This document shows positions 1 to 10,105 of a stretch of 22,500 nt of DNA, in pieces. Within the stretch, counting starts at the first letter, position 1; the number at the start of each line of letters is the position of its first letter. This stretch comes from Trachelipus rathkii. Lineage: Eukaryota; Arthropoda; Malacostraca; Isopoda; Trachelipodidae. A model generated the notes under the pieces. That model worked only from the letters and a program-made list of their open reading frames with translations, ran no database searches and had not been told where the DNA came from. Location: the NCBI GenBank assembly GCA_015478945.1, contig JABUQX010099259.1:1-22500 (forward strand), in the 5' to 3' direction. Position numbers and translations under genes: made by a program.

Positions 1-1030
1 GGTCAGTAAGTAGAAATTTAACTTTAGGTAAGTAGGTAGAATCATAGTTTTCTTTAGTACACTTGTTAGTAATTAAACATTTAATCAGTGATACTACTTT
101 TACTCACTAAAAACTTTAATTTATACTATATTATAATATTATGATTAACTTACTCTTATATTAAATACTTTTATATAATATATATATATATATATATACA
201 TATATATTATATAAAAATTATTATTTATATAATATATATAAATTATTTTGTTAATTATATAAAATAAACTTTATTACTAATATATATATATATTACTTTT
301 ATTAATCTACTTTTATAATAATATAAATTAATAATATATCATATATTATTATTTATATATACTTATATAATATATATAACTATTATATATATTATAATTA
401 TATATATATCTATATATACTATATTATTATTATATTAATTAATATTTTTATATATATTATGTTTATCTAAGGTATTATTCTATATATATTATATACACTT
501 ATTCTATCATATAATACTATTATAATATTTAAACAATACTTATTATACTAATATAAATTTCTTATATAGATTTTATATAATTATATAAGTTATTATAATA
601 TATATTCTATACTATAATATATATATATCGTATATATTTGTTATATAGTATACTAAATTTAAGAAGGATCTTGTTTATAAGTTTTATATTTATATGTTAT
701 ATAAATGTTTAAAGTGTATATAAGTTTTGTCTGTCAAAGTTTATTATAGTATATAAGTCTATTTATAATTATATATTAGTTAATACATAGATTGTTTTAT
801 TTTAATTATATTGACTTTATTTATATATTATATCTATATATATATATATATATTATATTATTATAATTATTTTAGGTTTATAATATATTATTATATATAA
901 ATTATTATAAAGTGATAATTATATATATATATAATATATTTCTATAAAACCTTGAATATAATTATACACATATAAATATTAGTTATATTTTATTGATATA
1001 ATAATTCATTTTATTGTTTAAAATTTTAAA
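1..1030. repeat. AT-rich simple sequence with imperfect (TA)n
   Basis: Almost the whole stretch is A and T, dominated by runs of TATATA interrupted by TT or AA steps. The densest runs are near 180-200, 275-295 and 835-855. I see no open frame of note and no element similarity. The TA runs are imperfect, which suggests an old, decaying microsatellite rather than a freshly expanded one. Confidence 0.9.
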
Positions 1031-1034
1031 TAAT

Positions 1035-1550
1035 TTAATGAGAAGGGTGTGCTTGACCAATTTAATTTAATTAATTTATGATTTATCTTTTGTATTGTAG
1101 TTTGAGCTGGTGAGGGGTTATTTCATTTCTCTTTTTTTGGCTTAAGATTATATTTTAAGCAACTACAACGGTTTGCTCGCATTAAATATGTCGATCAATA
1201 GTAACGCACAAGAGAATCTATTTGCACAGTTTTGTGCTAATTTAGGATATCCATTTTTCAATCCATACAACTAATTTGACAAAGCTGTTTCATGGCAAAA
1301 TAGTAACTTCTTAAAATTTTTATCTTTCCCTTAATTTCAATCATCTGTTCTTGGACATGTAATATGAATGTATCTTTTGAGTTTGTTGTATCTCATTGAA
1401 TGGATTTAAGACCCATTTAAAGTCGTTACCTTGAAGGTTATTAAAATTTTTAATAAATAGTGTTTCTGCTTCAATTTGATCAGGTGTGGATATGTGTCCT
1501 TTTCCATGACAAATTTTATTTAATTTCAGTATAAATTTATTGTTTTACTA
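1035..1550 (-). pseudogene. Decayed hAT/ZBED-type transposase, C-terminal part
   Basis: Read on the minus strand, this stretch gives broken protein segments in the order expected for the C-terminal third of ZBED5/FAM200-like hAT transposases. One frame reads ICHGKGHISTPDQIEAETLF and soon after NDFKWVLNPF, matching the family's 'F..WV.NPF' stretch. A second frame reads QEQMIEIKGKIKIL (family 'LQEQLIEL'). A third reads NGYPKLAQNCANRF, where the family has '(E/N)YP.L...AL'. The end reads QAHPSH followed by a stop at 1035-1037, like the '-QMQPSH' or '-QVSH' termini common in the family. In intact proteins this region holds the hAT dimerisation helices. Several frame changes and in-frame stops separate the segments, and no N-terminal BED zinc finger or catalytic core is visible upstream, where mariner sequence begins at about 1630. 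It is a dead fragment. The family call rests on short motifs, so confidence is moderate. Confidence 0.55.
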
Positions 1551-1629
1551 CATTATAATGCATTTATTGCGTCACCCACGTTTTGACTTCCGATATTTTT
1601 CTTCCCTCAGAAGCAATAAATTTTATAAA

Positions 1630-2760
1630 AAAATAAAGATTTTATGGTTTGGTTCCGTGCGCACGGTACACCCTGTGTCATTTCGAAACCGCACCCGCAA
1701 GGGGTGGCGCTTACCGTCCAAGTTTGAAAACCACTGGTCTATTGTACCACGCACGATCTCCATCGGAAAGTTCCCCGCACCCGTAGCAGCTCACGTTAAA
1801 CAACGAATATTTGGGGTATCTTGAAGAGACCATACGCTCTAAAGATGCTCATAATTTGTAGTTAAAAGGATTAAGATCGGGGTTACCAGATGACCAATCG
1901 TTAGTCGTCAAAAAATGGGGAATATTCCCCCCCCCCGAGCCCAGCTTGAGTAGACTTTGCTTAATATGCCGGTGTGTTGAATCCTGTTGAATGGTCCATG
2001 GTTCATTTTAGAATTTTAGAAGAGGATCTAACCTAATCGTTTCACCACACCTTCCAGAACGATTTGCTGTTATACGACTGCAGGGGTCTTAACACCCTTT
2101 TCACAAAAATGGATGTATGTGGTTCCATCGTAACTCACTAACCATCAAACCATTACAGAAGTCGGATGACGACCTCTTTGAACACGCGGTACGAGGTTTG
2201 TTGCTTCCTTAGGTAACTTACCAATACCATACATCCTATCGTTTCGTTTGATAAAATATTCTTTCAGGGCTGATTTTTTTCTTCTGCAAAGAGAATTTTC
2301 CAGTGTCAATCATTCGCGTACTCAGCCAACAGGTGTATAGACTTTTCCCTCCTACCTATCTTAGGGCATCAGTGAATATCTGGTGCGTTATCTGTAGTCC
2401 TTAACTTACTTAGGTCCTCTTTTACAATGAGCGAGATGGGATCCTTATGGGTATCTGCATTTCACGTGACATGATGTTTTGTTAACGAGGAAGATTTTTC
2501 TCAAATGGTACCTTTACAGCTTTGACACCCTGAGGTGTCCGAATAGAACGTGACCAACTAAATCTATGACTATCTTTCTAACATCACCAAGTGTCCCCGT
2601 ATAAAACTTTATGGGCACGATACACAAGACCAAAGTGGGCTCTAACGTAATTACTTTTTTTTTTTGTTTTACTAAGCCAACACTTCTGAAAAGTACGATA
2701 AACAGCAACAAGGTTATGTTTATGCGCCCCCTTCCACGTTTTACTTTTAACATGTACACA
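1630..2760 (-). pseudogene. Frameshifted Tc1/mariner-superfamily transposase
   Basis: The minus strand carries an almost full-length but broken cut-and-paste transposase of the Tc1/mariner superfamily, reading from about 2760 down to about 1630. In order: an N-terminal helix-turn-helix part with RSIRTPQGVKAVKVP and MSREMQIPIR; a first catalytic block reading ILFAEEKN where active relatives have an FSDEK-like block, so the aspartate position reads Glu; LVPRVQRGRHPTSVMV; VSYDGTTYIHFCEKGVK; IVLEGVVKRL; the second catalytic block PWTIQQDST with Asp at 1981-1983; then DWSSGNPDLNP with the third Asp within 1867-1881; and a C-terminal tail FPMEIVRGTIDQWF. At least four frame changes are needed, several in-frame stops occur (YKL-stop-ASLE has TGA where relatives have Trp), and a poly-C run near 1927-1936 coincides with one shift. 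No terminal inverted repeats were found. The type matches the mariner-like transposases abundant in arthropods. Confidence 0.88.
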
Positions 2761-2929
2761 AGCACGAAAACGACTTCTAGCTTAAGTGTGAAAGTTAGCT
2801 ATATTGACATTTTATGAATTATCTCGCCTTGGATATGCTAATATCCTAAAGGGCTACAAGAGCTTCGATTTTCTAGTTTTTTTTGCGAAGTACACACATC
2901 ACACACAAACGAGTTTATATATAGCAGAG

Positions 2930-3595
2930 CACACTTACTATATAATATTATATATATAGTTCATAATAGTATATAGTTATATATGTATTATATAATTAAT
3001 ATAATATATTATATATAAGTATTATAGAGTGTATATATATTAATTATAATATAGTATAGTTTATAAATTACTAATAGTTTTATGAGATGAAAGAATTTAG
3101 TTCATTAAAACATTTAATCTACAGAAATAACTATATTTATACATATATATTATAGTGATTATATATTATATATATATATAAGTAATTATATAATTATAAT
3201 TATAGTATATAATTATATATATCTATATATAGTAGATATATAATATATATATATTAATATTATATAATATATATATATTTATATATATATATAGGTATTT
3301 TATATATATATAATATATATCATATATATATATATACTGAATATATATATATATTATTTATACAACATAAGTTTTTAATCTATCATATATATATATATAT
3401 TTATATATTATACTAATATATATATATATAGTTTATAATATATTAGTATATGTAAATGAATATATATGTTATATATAATTATTATATGTTATATATTATA
3501 TATTATAGTATATATTATATATTTTATATAATGCTACTTAATATTATATATATAGTATTATTATTATTTATATATATATATATATATCACGTTGT
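2930..3595. repeat. (TA)n microsatellite block
   Basis: Nearly uninterrupted TA dinucleotides with scattered TTA and ATT steps. A short island at about 3070-3130 (around 'gatgaaagaatttag') is less repetitive and has no recognisable content. The block separates the mariner remnant from the retrotransposon remnant. Confidence 0.9.
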
Positions 3596-3659
3596 GTTCA
3601 TTCATGCTCCAAAGAAAAACGGTATTTAAAAATTAATCCTACTAAAGTAAAGTGATGAA

Positions 3660-4330
3660 AATTAGGACAAAAGAATATATGGAAACGAATTCTCATCGGG
3701 GTTAGATATAATATAATATGAAGTGGGGATACCAACAGAGGGTTGATAAGTAAGAAAATTGGCCATCGAAGGTTTGCTGATGATACGTGTTAAAGTTTAG
3801 TCTTAGAGAGATTATGGAAAAGAAAATTTAATTTAGGAAAGTAAAAATGAGTTTGAGTGTATTTATTTGTTGCATTGTATGTATAATTATTCCAACTATT
3901 TTGCATAGATGTGAGACTCTGCCATTATAAATTGTCAAAGTTGAAAAGAACAATTGGGGTTTAGGAAATGAAGGCTTAAGAAATATCTGGGGGGGTAAAG
4001 AGAAGTGACAGGATCAGAAAATAGTAAGAAAGCTAACCCATCGTACAATAAGTGAAAACAAGCCTGGTAGAAAGGGCGAATAAAGGAATACTGAGAGTGG
4101 TATTTGGGCGCCATGCTTTGAATGATGGTGAGACTAACATATAAGAAAGGTTTTTATGCGCTGTAAGTAAATAGGTAATAGGAGAAGGAGCATAATCATC
4201 AAAATGCAGAGTGCTTGATGATGCAATAAAGGAGCTAATCCTATCAAAGTGGATTAAGCATGGAAGAAGGAATGATTAAACAGAACAGGGTCAATGTGGC
4301 GTGAGAGTAGGAGTCATGGAACATTCTCTT
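3660..4330 (+). pseudogene. Non-LTR retrotransposon reverse transcriptase, 3' tail remnant
   Basis: Plus-strand segments match the end of LINE-type reverse transcriptases. The frame through 3728-3784 reads DTNRGLISKKIGHRRFADDT. FADD at 3773-3784 is the catalytic 'F/Y-A-D-D' box of the polymerase palm. Further on, around 3880-3930, IIPTILHRCETL corresponds to the 'LLY/HGCETW' block, followed by GGVKRSDRIRK (family 'VKRSDRIRN') and, near 4135-4160, LTYKKGFYAL. The last part, near 4245-4330, has KVD, AWKK and NRTGSMWRESRSHG-like text as in the closing 'W...A.DR..WR..V..A' tail. Stops and frame changes occur throughout. Upstream palm and endonuclease regions are absent, the usual picture of a 5'-truncated, decayed copy. 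The clade (RTE, CR1, Jockey-like) cannot be fixed by eye. Confidence 0.72.
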
Positions 4331-4439
4331 ATATAAGGAATGGGTTCAGCTATCTGTACATATCTGGAAAAGAGACTACAACTACGAGTCTTATAGATGA
4401 TCCGGTTTCCATGAACTGCAACTAGCACGCATAGGTTCT

Positions 4440-4687
4440 AATACATATTATAATATAACAATTAGATTAGTATTTCATTATTATATATATATAATAGTAT
4501 ACGGTATACACTATACAGAAATTGTGGATTATTCACAATGAAATAAGGAAAAATTTTTAAATATATATACTGTATTTTATATGAAAGACGGCCGTCATAT
4601 GTAAGGCAGATAGATCTATCAAAATTATAGTATATACATAGTATTATAGTATAATATATAAGGGTTATCTTATATATAGTGTAAGTA
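4440..4687. repeat. AT-rich spacer with short TA runs
   Basis: AT-rich sequence bordering the outer edge of repeat arm A. The 76-codon minus-strand frame here is a low-complexity Tyr/Ile reading of TA-rich sequence and is not treated as a gene. About 4330-4440 is unassigned. Confidence 0.75.
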
Positions 4688-4870
4688 ACCATGACATATC
4701 CCGGTCAATTGGGGGGCGCGGGCGCCCCCTTGTACTCAGCGTCTTTCGTGAGCGTTTTTTCGGGTTCGGCCCAAGGGTGGGGGGCTATTCTTGGTGTACA
4801 TTTCATGTACTCCGTTTTACCCTGTGGGGTCGCTTACCCCCCCGGGAAGCTATATACGTGAGCACAATAT

Positions 4871-4917
4871 GACACACACACACACATCACACACACACAC
4901 ACAACACACACACACGA
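4871..4917. repeat. (CA)n microsatellite inside arm A
   Basis: CACACA runs with single interruptions, including 'catcac' and 'caacac'. The inverted copy of arm A has the matching (GT)n at about 14804-14870, so the microsatellite belongs to the repeat itself and was probably present before the two copies separated. Confidence 0.9.
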
Positions 4918-4979
4918 GCGCTTACTAACCCTGTGCTCGGCGTAGCCCGCGCAACATTGCTTCTTATTACAGAACGAGA

Positions 4980-5085
4980 TACTTACTGTTTACATGAGCT
5001 ACTTACTTACATGGTCATGTGCTACTTACTTTCATGAGCTATACTTACTTTCATGAGCTACTTACTTTCAATGAGCTACTTAGAA
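4980..5085 (+). repeat. Tandem minisatellite, TACTTTCATGAGCTACT-type units
   Basis: Five or so degenerate copies of a ~17-18 base unit made of 'acttac', 'ttcatgagct' and 'acttac' steps. Each unit contains the near-palindrome 'catgagctcatg'-like core. The reverse-complement array is at 14636-14755. Related single units occur at 8311-8425, suggesting the same repeat family seeded several spots in the window. Confidence 0.8.
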
Positions 5086-5644
5086 CACCTAGCCCCCGCT
5101 GTATTGCTCAGCGGGGTTTTATAGTATCAATCTTGAAAATGTGTTATGTAAGTACACTTGAAGAAGTGGATTAATACCCGTACTTGGAATTGTTTTCTCA
5201 GGGAGTTCCCGCGCAGTTAGCATTCCGTGTCCCCTTGCGGGGGACCGCGCGCCGTACGTTGCCTGGCTTCATGACTGATCCGCCCTCGTCGACCGCCGCG
5301 TGGCTCGAATACTCGGTGACGGTGTGACGTGTGCGTCACACGCTGTGTGACGCTCGCATCGCTTCGCTGCGCGCCGCTCATAGGCAAGAAAAGTATCATA
5401 TCTCGCAATACGATTGAGTGTTTTGTTCGGCTTCCGAGATAATCGGAACCTCTATTCGCGAGTTAAGACTAATACACGGTTTCAATTTTCGTTTATCTGA
5501 CCATGTGTTCTGAGCAGAGCTCAGTAAATTGGATATAGGACATTTTTAATTTTGTAGTTACATAGTCTTTCACGAGGGTGAGGTTCGGACATGAATATGA
5601 TTATAATGTTGAAGATAATATGAGGGAAGAAGGTTTTCGCTAGT

Positions 5645-6814
5645 ATAATAATGAATATAATAATAAATAAACAATGATAATATAATAGGTTTGAAGGGAT
5701 AAACAATACATAATTAATCATATATAAATAATAATAATACCATGATTATCATATATAGATCATGTAATCATAATCATATAATAATAATATTAATAATTAT
5801 ATAATAAATAATAATAAATAAGTGAATCATATTATATATATATATATATTTATATATATATTCATTATATATTATATCGTATATATAATATAATATATTA
5901 TTTATATATAATATATTATGATATTAGTGTATTATATAGTATATATTATATACTCTGAAAATATACCTGAATATTATAACCCTAAAAATAATGCCATTAA
6001 CAACAACTGACTACGATTCATTTATTCTCTCTCAGCTGATATATATAATATATATAATAAGTATATATATTATACATATAATATAAATATTAATTAATTT
6101 ATAGTATTTATTATTATATTTATTATAGTATATATATATCTATTATAACTTATATAGTATATATATTATATATATATTATATATTATATTATACCTGGTT
6201 TTTATTATAGGTATATATATAGTAATAATTATTATTATTATGTATATATTAATATGATATAATATATATATTATTATATATATATATTATATATATTATT
6301 TATATATATATTATTTATATTATTATAGTTAATTCAATAATAATAATAGTATATATTATATTATTATTATTATATAATAATAAATACATAATTTAATAAT
6401 AATAATAATAATGCTATTAATAATATGATAGTATTTGAACGTGCTACTTCGAGAAATTAATTTTAGACAGCCTTTGACATTTCTGATACAAATTTTTAAT
6501 GAAAAATTAGTGCGCCTCAATACGTTTTTTTTTATATTGATATTATTATTATTATATTATTATTATTAGTTAATTATTATTTTAATTATTTAATTATTAT
6601 TATTGATTAATATTTATTAAATATTATTTTATTATTATTATTGATTATTAATTTATATTATTGATTAATATTTATATATAAATGATTTTTAGGCCAGTTA
6701 ATTATTTAGTTATTTTTATTATTGATATTGTTTTTTTATTGTATTTATATGTAAATTAATGTTAATTATGTATTTTATGTTATTATTATTATTATTGTAT
6801 TCTATTTTATATAA

Positions 6815-6845
<31 letters not shown>

Positions 6846-6900
6846 TTGTTATTTATGTTATTATTAATTAATATTATTTAAGAATTTCTTTATCAACTAT
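5645..6900. repeat. (TA)n and (AAT/ATT)n microsatellite block
   Basis: Mixed TA and trinucleotide AAT/ATT repeats, with long ATT tracts at about 6537-6560 and 6780-6845. Two small islands break it: around 5955-6040, and 6425-6530 ('gaacgtgctacttcgag' and following). Neither matches any element I can recognise. No gene is supported. Confidence 0.85.
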
Positions 6901-7360
6901 TGTTTATATTATAAGAGTGTGCTTTTAAGTCTTTCCTATTCACGAAATATGTTTTTCTCTTCTAATTTTCATTTAATTTTTCTTAAAATATTATGGGTAT
7001 GAAAATAATTTAACAAAGATAAGTCTTCATAGTTTAGAACACTTTAACTGCCAGGGAAAATACTATCAATATGTGTGAAACTTTAAAACATAAAAGTGTT
7101 TAAATTCAAATAGTTTTGTAACTTCTGTGATAAGAGGAAAAAATTCAGATATACGGATATGAGTGGTCTGTTTGGCACTTGGAGATACGAGCTCCGTCTT
7201 ACCATTGTGGTTAAGTTCCGTTCTAGTGGGTAAATAAGATAGAATTGGGTTGTAGTATTTTTGAAGTGTATTTTTACTTAATTCTAAGTAATAATATATA
7301 TAATAATAATATATTTTAATTAGGATGAATGAATCAATAATAGAATTATATAACAATAAT
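6900..7360. other. Unassigned AT-rich sequence
   Basis: About 450 bases of normal-complexity AT-rich sequence between microsatellites. A 96-codon minus-strand frame covers most of it, but its N-terminal third is low-complexity Ile/Tyr translated from TA repeat and the rest shows no family I recognise. I see no splice-flanked exon, RNA gene or repeat match and treat it as unassigned. Confidence 0.5.
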
Positions 7361-7555
7361 ACATAATAATAATAATAATATAATGAATTAATATATTATT
7401 AGTATTATATAGTATATATATATATATATATACTATATATTTATTCTGTATATTATAGTAATATAAATATTATATGATTTATTAATATAATATATTATAT
7501 ATATATATGTTATAGTATTGTAATTATATTATATAGTATTTATATTATATATATG
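7360..7555. repeat. (TA)n / (TAA)n microsatellite
   Basis: TA and TAA runs, the densest near 7408-7430, with no other content. Confidence 0.9.
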
Positions 7556-7587
7556 ACTCATCGCAGTTTTACCCAATCTTAATACAA

Positions 7588-7660
7588 GGAAAGAGAAAAA
7601 GAGAGAGAGGAGGAGAGAAGAGAAAGAAGAAGAAAAGAAGATGATAGAAGAACTAAAGAA
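7588..7660 (+). repeat. Purine-rich (GA/GAA) tract
   Basis: About 70 bases almost entirely A and G on the plus strand. In the opposite arm of the large inverted structure a pyrimidine-rich tract stands at about 13520-13620, in the position expected if the two arms are collinear. Sequence identity between the two is not convincing on its own. Purine tracts of this sort can form triplex-type DNA, which is inference only. Confidence 0.7.
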
Positions 7661-7985
7661 AGAACACTAATAGGAAGATGTCATCCAGTTAGTGTTTTTT
7701 ACTTATATCTCGCTATAGTAGATTACTGAAAAACTTTGATACTCAGTAACGCATGCGCGTGAGGTCATACGAAAATTATCCTATCTTGACACCGCTTAAC
7801 TTTCGACTTCTCTTCTTACTCGAAATGAGATTGAATTTGATTTTGAAGTATTTTTTTTGAAGTACTTTTGAAGTCGAGCTGTCTTCGTGATAATGAAAAA
7901 TAATAAGCTAATGTTAGTCTTTTCTAATAATTTTAATGAATATAGATAGAGTATAAATGAAATATAATGATTAAATAGGGGACGA
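7660..7985. other. Unassigned sequence between microsatellites
   Basis: Normal-complexity sequence that includes 'acgcatgcgcgtgagg' near 7750 and several 'ttgaagta' repeats near 7842-7880. No open frame, RNA gene or known element was recognised. Confidence 0.4.
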
Positions 7986-7994
7986 AAAGGAATA

Positions 7995-8290
7995 ATACTA
8001 TATATATTTATATATATATATATATATATAGTGTACTATTATATATATACTATATTATATTATATTATAAGTATATATAATATATATTGATATATATTTA
8101 TATATAATTCTAGTGAATAAACGTAATTTTTATAGAAATGAAAATGTAACAATTGTAGGTCAATAATATATATATATATATATATATTATGATATATATT
8201 ATATAAGTATTATATATATATTATATAATATTAGTATATTAGTATATAATAATATATGTATATATATTATTTTAGTATATATATCTTTTT
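7995..8290. repeat. (TA)n microsatellite blocks
   Basis: Two TA blocks separated by a short 50-base island at about 8112-8160. No other content. Confidence 0.9.
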
Positions 8291-8294
8291 TTAG

Positions 8295-8525
8295 GGTATA
8301 GTTATAGAAAAGAACGACTACTTTCATGAAAGATAAGCCATAACGTTATTTTCAAAGCGTTTAATTAGATGCTGATCCACGTGTAAGGCGTAACCCCTCA
8401 CATGAGCTACTTTCATGAACGTATTTTAGCCCATACACCATTGGGACCCGTTAAGTTACTTTCGGACCTGTATTACGTACACGTCAGCTAGAGCTCAAGC
8501 GTTCCATATCACCTTCAGCTGCGAT
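8295..8525 (+). repeat. Island related to the arm A minisatellite
   Basis: A 230-base island between TA blocks containing 'cacatgagctactttcatgaac' steps of the same type as the arm A minisatellite, followed by 'gttaagttactttcgg'. The reverse complement of 13192-13265 in the opposite arm has the corresponding order ('cgctactttcacg', 'cttactttcc', 'ggtactttcag'), as expected if the arms are collinear but old. No coding is visible. Confidence 0.45.
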
Positions 8526-8655
8526 TCATATATATTATATATATATATTATATTATATGATTATATCTATATTTATATATATATTATTATAATATATAGT
8601 ATTATAATATATTTAGTAATATATATATATATATATATATAATATATATTATAAC
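8526..8655. repeat. (TA)n microsatellite
   Basis: TA repeat directly abutting the outer edge of inverted-repeat arm B. Confidence 0.9.
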
Positions 8656-8699
8656 TTTTTCGTTCGGTCAGTGTCCCCGGCTTTTCCATACCTTAAAAC

Positions 8700-9425
8700 T
8701 GATTCCGAGACACATCGAATTTGTCTTTAAATATATAAGCAGACCGTTATGGATAAACGGAAACTATCCTTTTGAAATACGTTTCATCCTTATAATTTTC
8801 TAACGTAATCTGAGATACCTATTTAAATTAGAAGATCACCGGTTATTTTTATCTATTGTAATAAGCAAAAGGTATTACAGGTCAAGAAAACGCATTTGTT
8901 AACTGACCCTCAAGTAACTTTAAAACCGTTTGGGGTATAATCGCGCTGTGCGTGGGCTTCCTGACACCGCTCTCTATCACCGTAGACGGCATGCCTTACA
9001 TCTTTTATATTAGGTTTAAGTATGCGTTGTGACGCCACCCATTTCATGAAAATATATAATATTCTCACTACCCTAGCATCCCGAATACATGAACTAGAAG
9101 AAAAAGCTAGCGGATTACATCAAACATTAAACTAGAAATTGGTTCAGAGGCCTTATAACATTTGTAGTAGCCGTAACAAGGGGTAGTCAGTAGTCAGGTA
9201 GCTGTAATCGTAGTACAAACTTATTACTATATTTTAAACAAACTTATTTTCCCCACTCTATTCAATCGTATGCATTTTTATATTTTCACTAAGCTTTAAA
9301 TACTGTGAGTTAAATAAAAGTTTTCAAAGCTATACAACGTCGAAGACAAAGCCAAGGTTAAAACTAAGCTTAATTTTCGTTTCGGTGAAATGTCATCCTC
9401 GCCCTGTGATTGGTTCATGTCATCC
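8700..9425 (+). repeat. Inverted-repeat arm B, left copy
   Basis: About 720 bases that recur in reverse complement at about 12332-13020. The best block is 9060-9160 ('attctcactaccc', then 'cccgaatacatgaactagaa' and 'acatcaaacattaaactaga'), which matches 12640-12730 base for base apart from small indels. Other matching blocks are 'ggcatgccttacatctt' near 8990, 'tttggggtataa' near 8930 and 'cgtttcatccttata' near 8780. The inner edge is marked by 'gtgattggttcatgtcatcc', after which the copies stop matching. No intact coding region is visible. The inner edge carries ATTGG, an inverted CCAAT motif, in both copies. Confidence 0.85.
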
Positions 9426-9652
9426 TAGATCAAGCAAAAAGATTTTATCGTATTCATCTTTATATCCTTTTAAACTTATTTAACAAGATCACGAAGTATT
9501 TAGTCTTTGGATGTGTTATAAGGTCGTGCTCTCTCTACCTACATCATGAACCGGTCTTAACAGATATACCGCCATACAAGATATTATTCAGTGGGTAATC
9601 CGAGTACCTTCCGAGTCTGTGTTTCGTTTCATATATTAAAAGAAATTTTAAT

Positions 9653-9799
9653 GGCTTTGAAATATTTTCAAGGTTTTTCATCACTGCCAACATATGATTC
9701 TACAGGCACGTGTGTCTTTATGAGTTGTAGAAGAATTACTTCAGTATATAATGTAAACACGCTGAAGATTGGTCCTTATGAGGTTTTTAAACCAGCCTA
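9653..9799 (+). CDS. Unassigned short open frame (49 codons)
   Basis: An ATG-started frame reading MALKYFQGFSSLPTYD onward and ending at a TAG. Past that stop the same frame continues sensibly to a second stop near 9858 (NSHYRSDGKQLTLAFSEIF). Unlike nearly everything else in the window, its composition is not simple-sequence: mixed hydrophobic and polar residues with four Cys/Trp-type rare residues. I recognise no family. It lies just inside the inner edge of arm B, in the same direction as the two frames that follow. It may be a decayed gene piece of whatever occupied the core, or chance. Confidence that it encodes a protein is low. Confidence 0.2.
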
Positions 9800-9907
9800 G
9801 AACAGTCATTATAGAAGCGATGGTAAGCAGCTCACTTTGGCTTTTTCCGAAATATTCTAAAATACTTACATAAATGGAAATTAGAATAATGGCGGCGCAT
9901 GTTGTAG

Positions 9908-10105
9908 AAATTATATGAACCTACATCTTACGGGTTCTATATTAATGGTCTACCGCAGATAAAATATGCTGTCAGAGGCGCGGTAAGAATATTTTGGCAT
10001 TTGAAAGAAAACGGAAATACTGCTAATTATGTCATGTGTAGACGTTATTATATCGCTGTAATCTGGAATATTATATCATTTAAAAATGTTAACAGACGAT
10101 CATGA
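9908..10105 (+). pseudogene. Unassigned open frame without start, overlapping the next frame
   Basis: Sixty-five codons open between TAG at 9905 and TGA at 10103, reading KLYEPTSYGFYINGLPQI then KYAVRGAVRIFWHLKENG and ending ISFKNVNRRS. There is no ATG near the start; the reading frame of a preceding short ATG frame (MAAHVVEII, from 9890) would join with a one-base shift. The residue mix is protein-like, with aromatic and basic residues and no low-complexity run. Its last 20 bases overlap the ATG of the following frame in another phase, a compact arrangement typical of virus-like or mobile-element genes but also possible by chance. No family was recognised. Confidence 0.25.

Larger units (their letters stand above)
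4688..5645 (+). repeat. Inverted-repeat arm A, left copy
   Basis: A GC-richer island of about 950 bases that recurs in reverse complement at 14110-15053. Matching blocks from the outer edge inward are: 'accatgacatatccc' at the border; a GC hairpin-like block near 4711-4729; a stretch ending 'ttttaccctgtgg'; a (CA)n tract; a tandem block of ~17-base units containing TACTTTCATGAGCTACT; a CCCCTTGCGGGGG-type block near 5231-5245; 'gtggctcgaatactc'; 'attgagtgtttt'; and 'ataatgttgaagata' at the inner edge. Order and spacing are kept, so this is one repeat unit rather than chance matches. Both copies sit between TA/AAT microsatellites. No protein coding is evident; the 63-codon minus frame at 5217-5408 lies across repeat sequence and has no support. 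It could be a nonautonomous transposon or a composite SINE-like repeat. Confidence 0.85.

Noticed and set aside
1540..1824. 94-codon plus-strand open frame
   Set aside because: It lies antisense to the C-terminal part of the decayed mariner transposase, whose minus-strand reading fits the family.
2514..2817. Two opposing open frames of 68-83 codons
   Set aside because: The minus frame mixes out-of-phase readings of the transposase N-terminal region; the plus frame is its antisense shadow.
4980..5085. CRISPR array
   Set aside because: The units are degenerate, directly adjoining and without unique spacers; it is a minisatellite in animal DNA.
5094..5116. CCCCGCTG...CAGCGGGG hairpin followed by TTTT, resembling a bacterial terminator
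   Set aside because: The setting is animal repeat DNA, the hairpin is not conserved in the inverted copy of arm A, and no gene precedes it.
5217..5408. 63-codon minus-strand frame, Arg-rich
   Set aside because: It falls in repeat arm A and is not maintained as an open frame in the other copy.
7066..7356. 96-codon minus-strand frame
   Set aside because: Its first third is a translation of TA/TAA repeat and the remainder matches no family; an open frame of this size is expected by chance in this much sequence.
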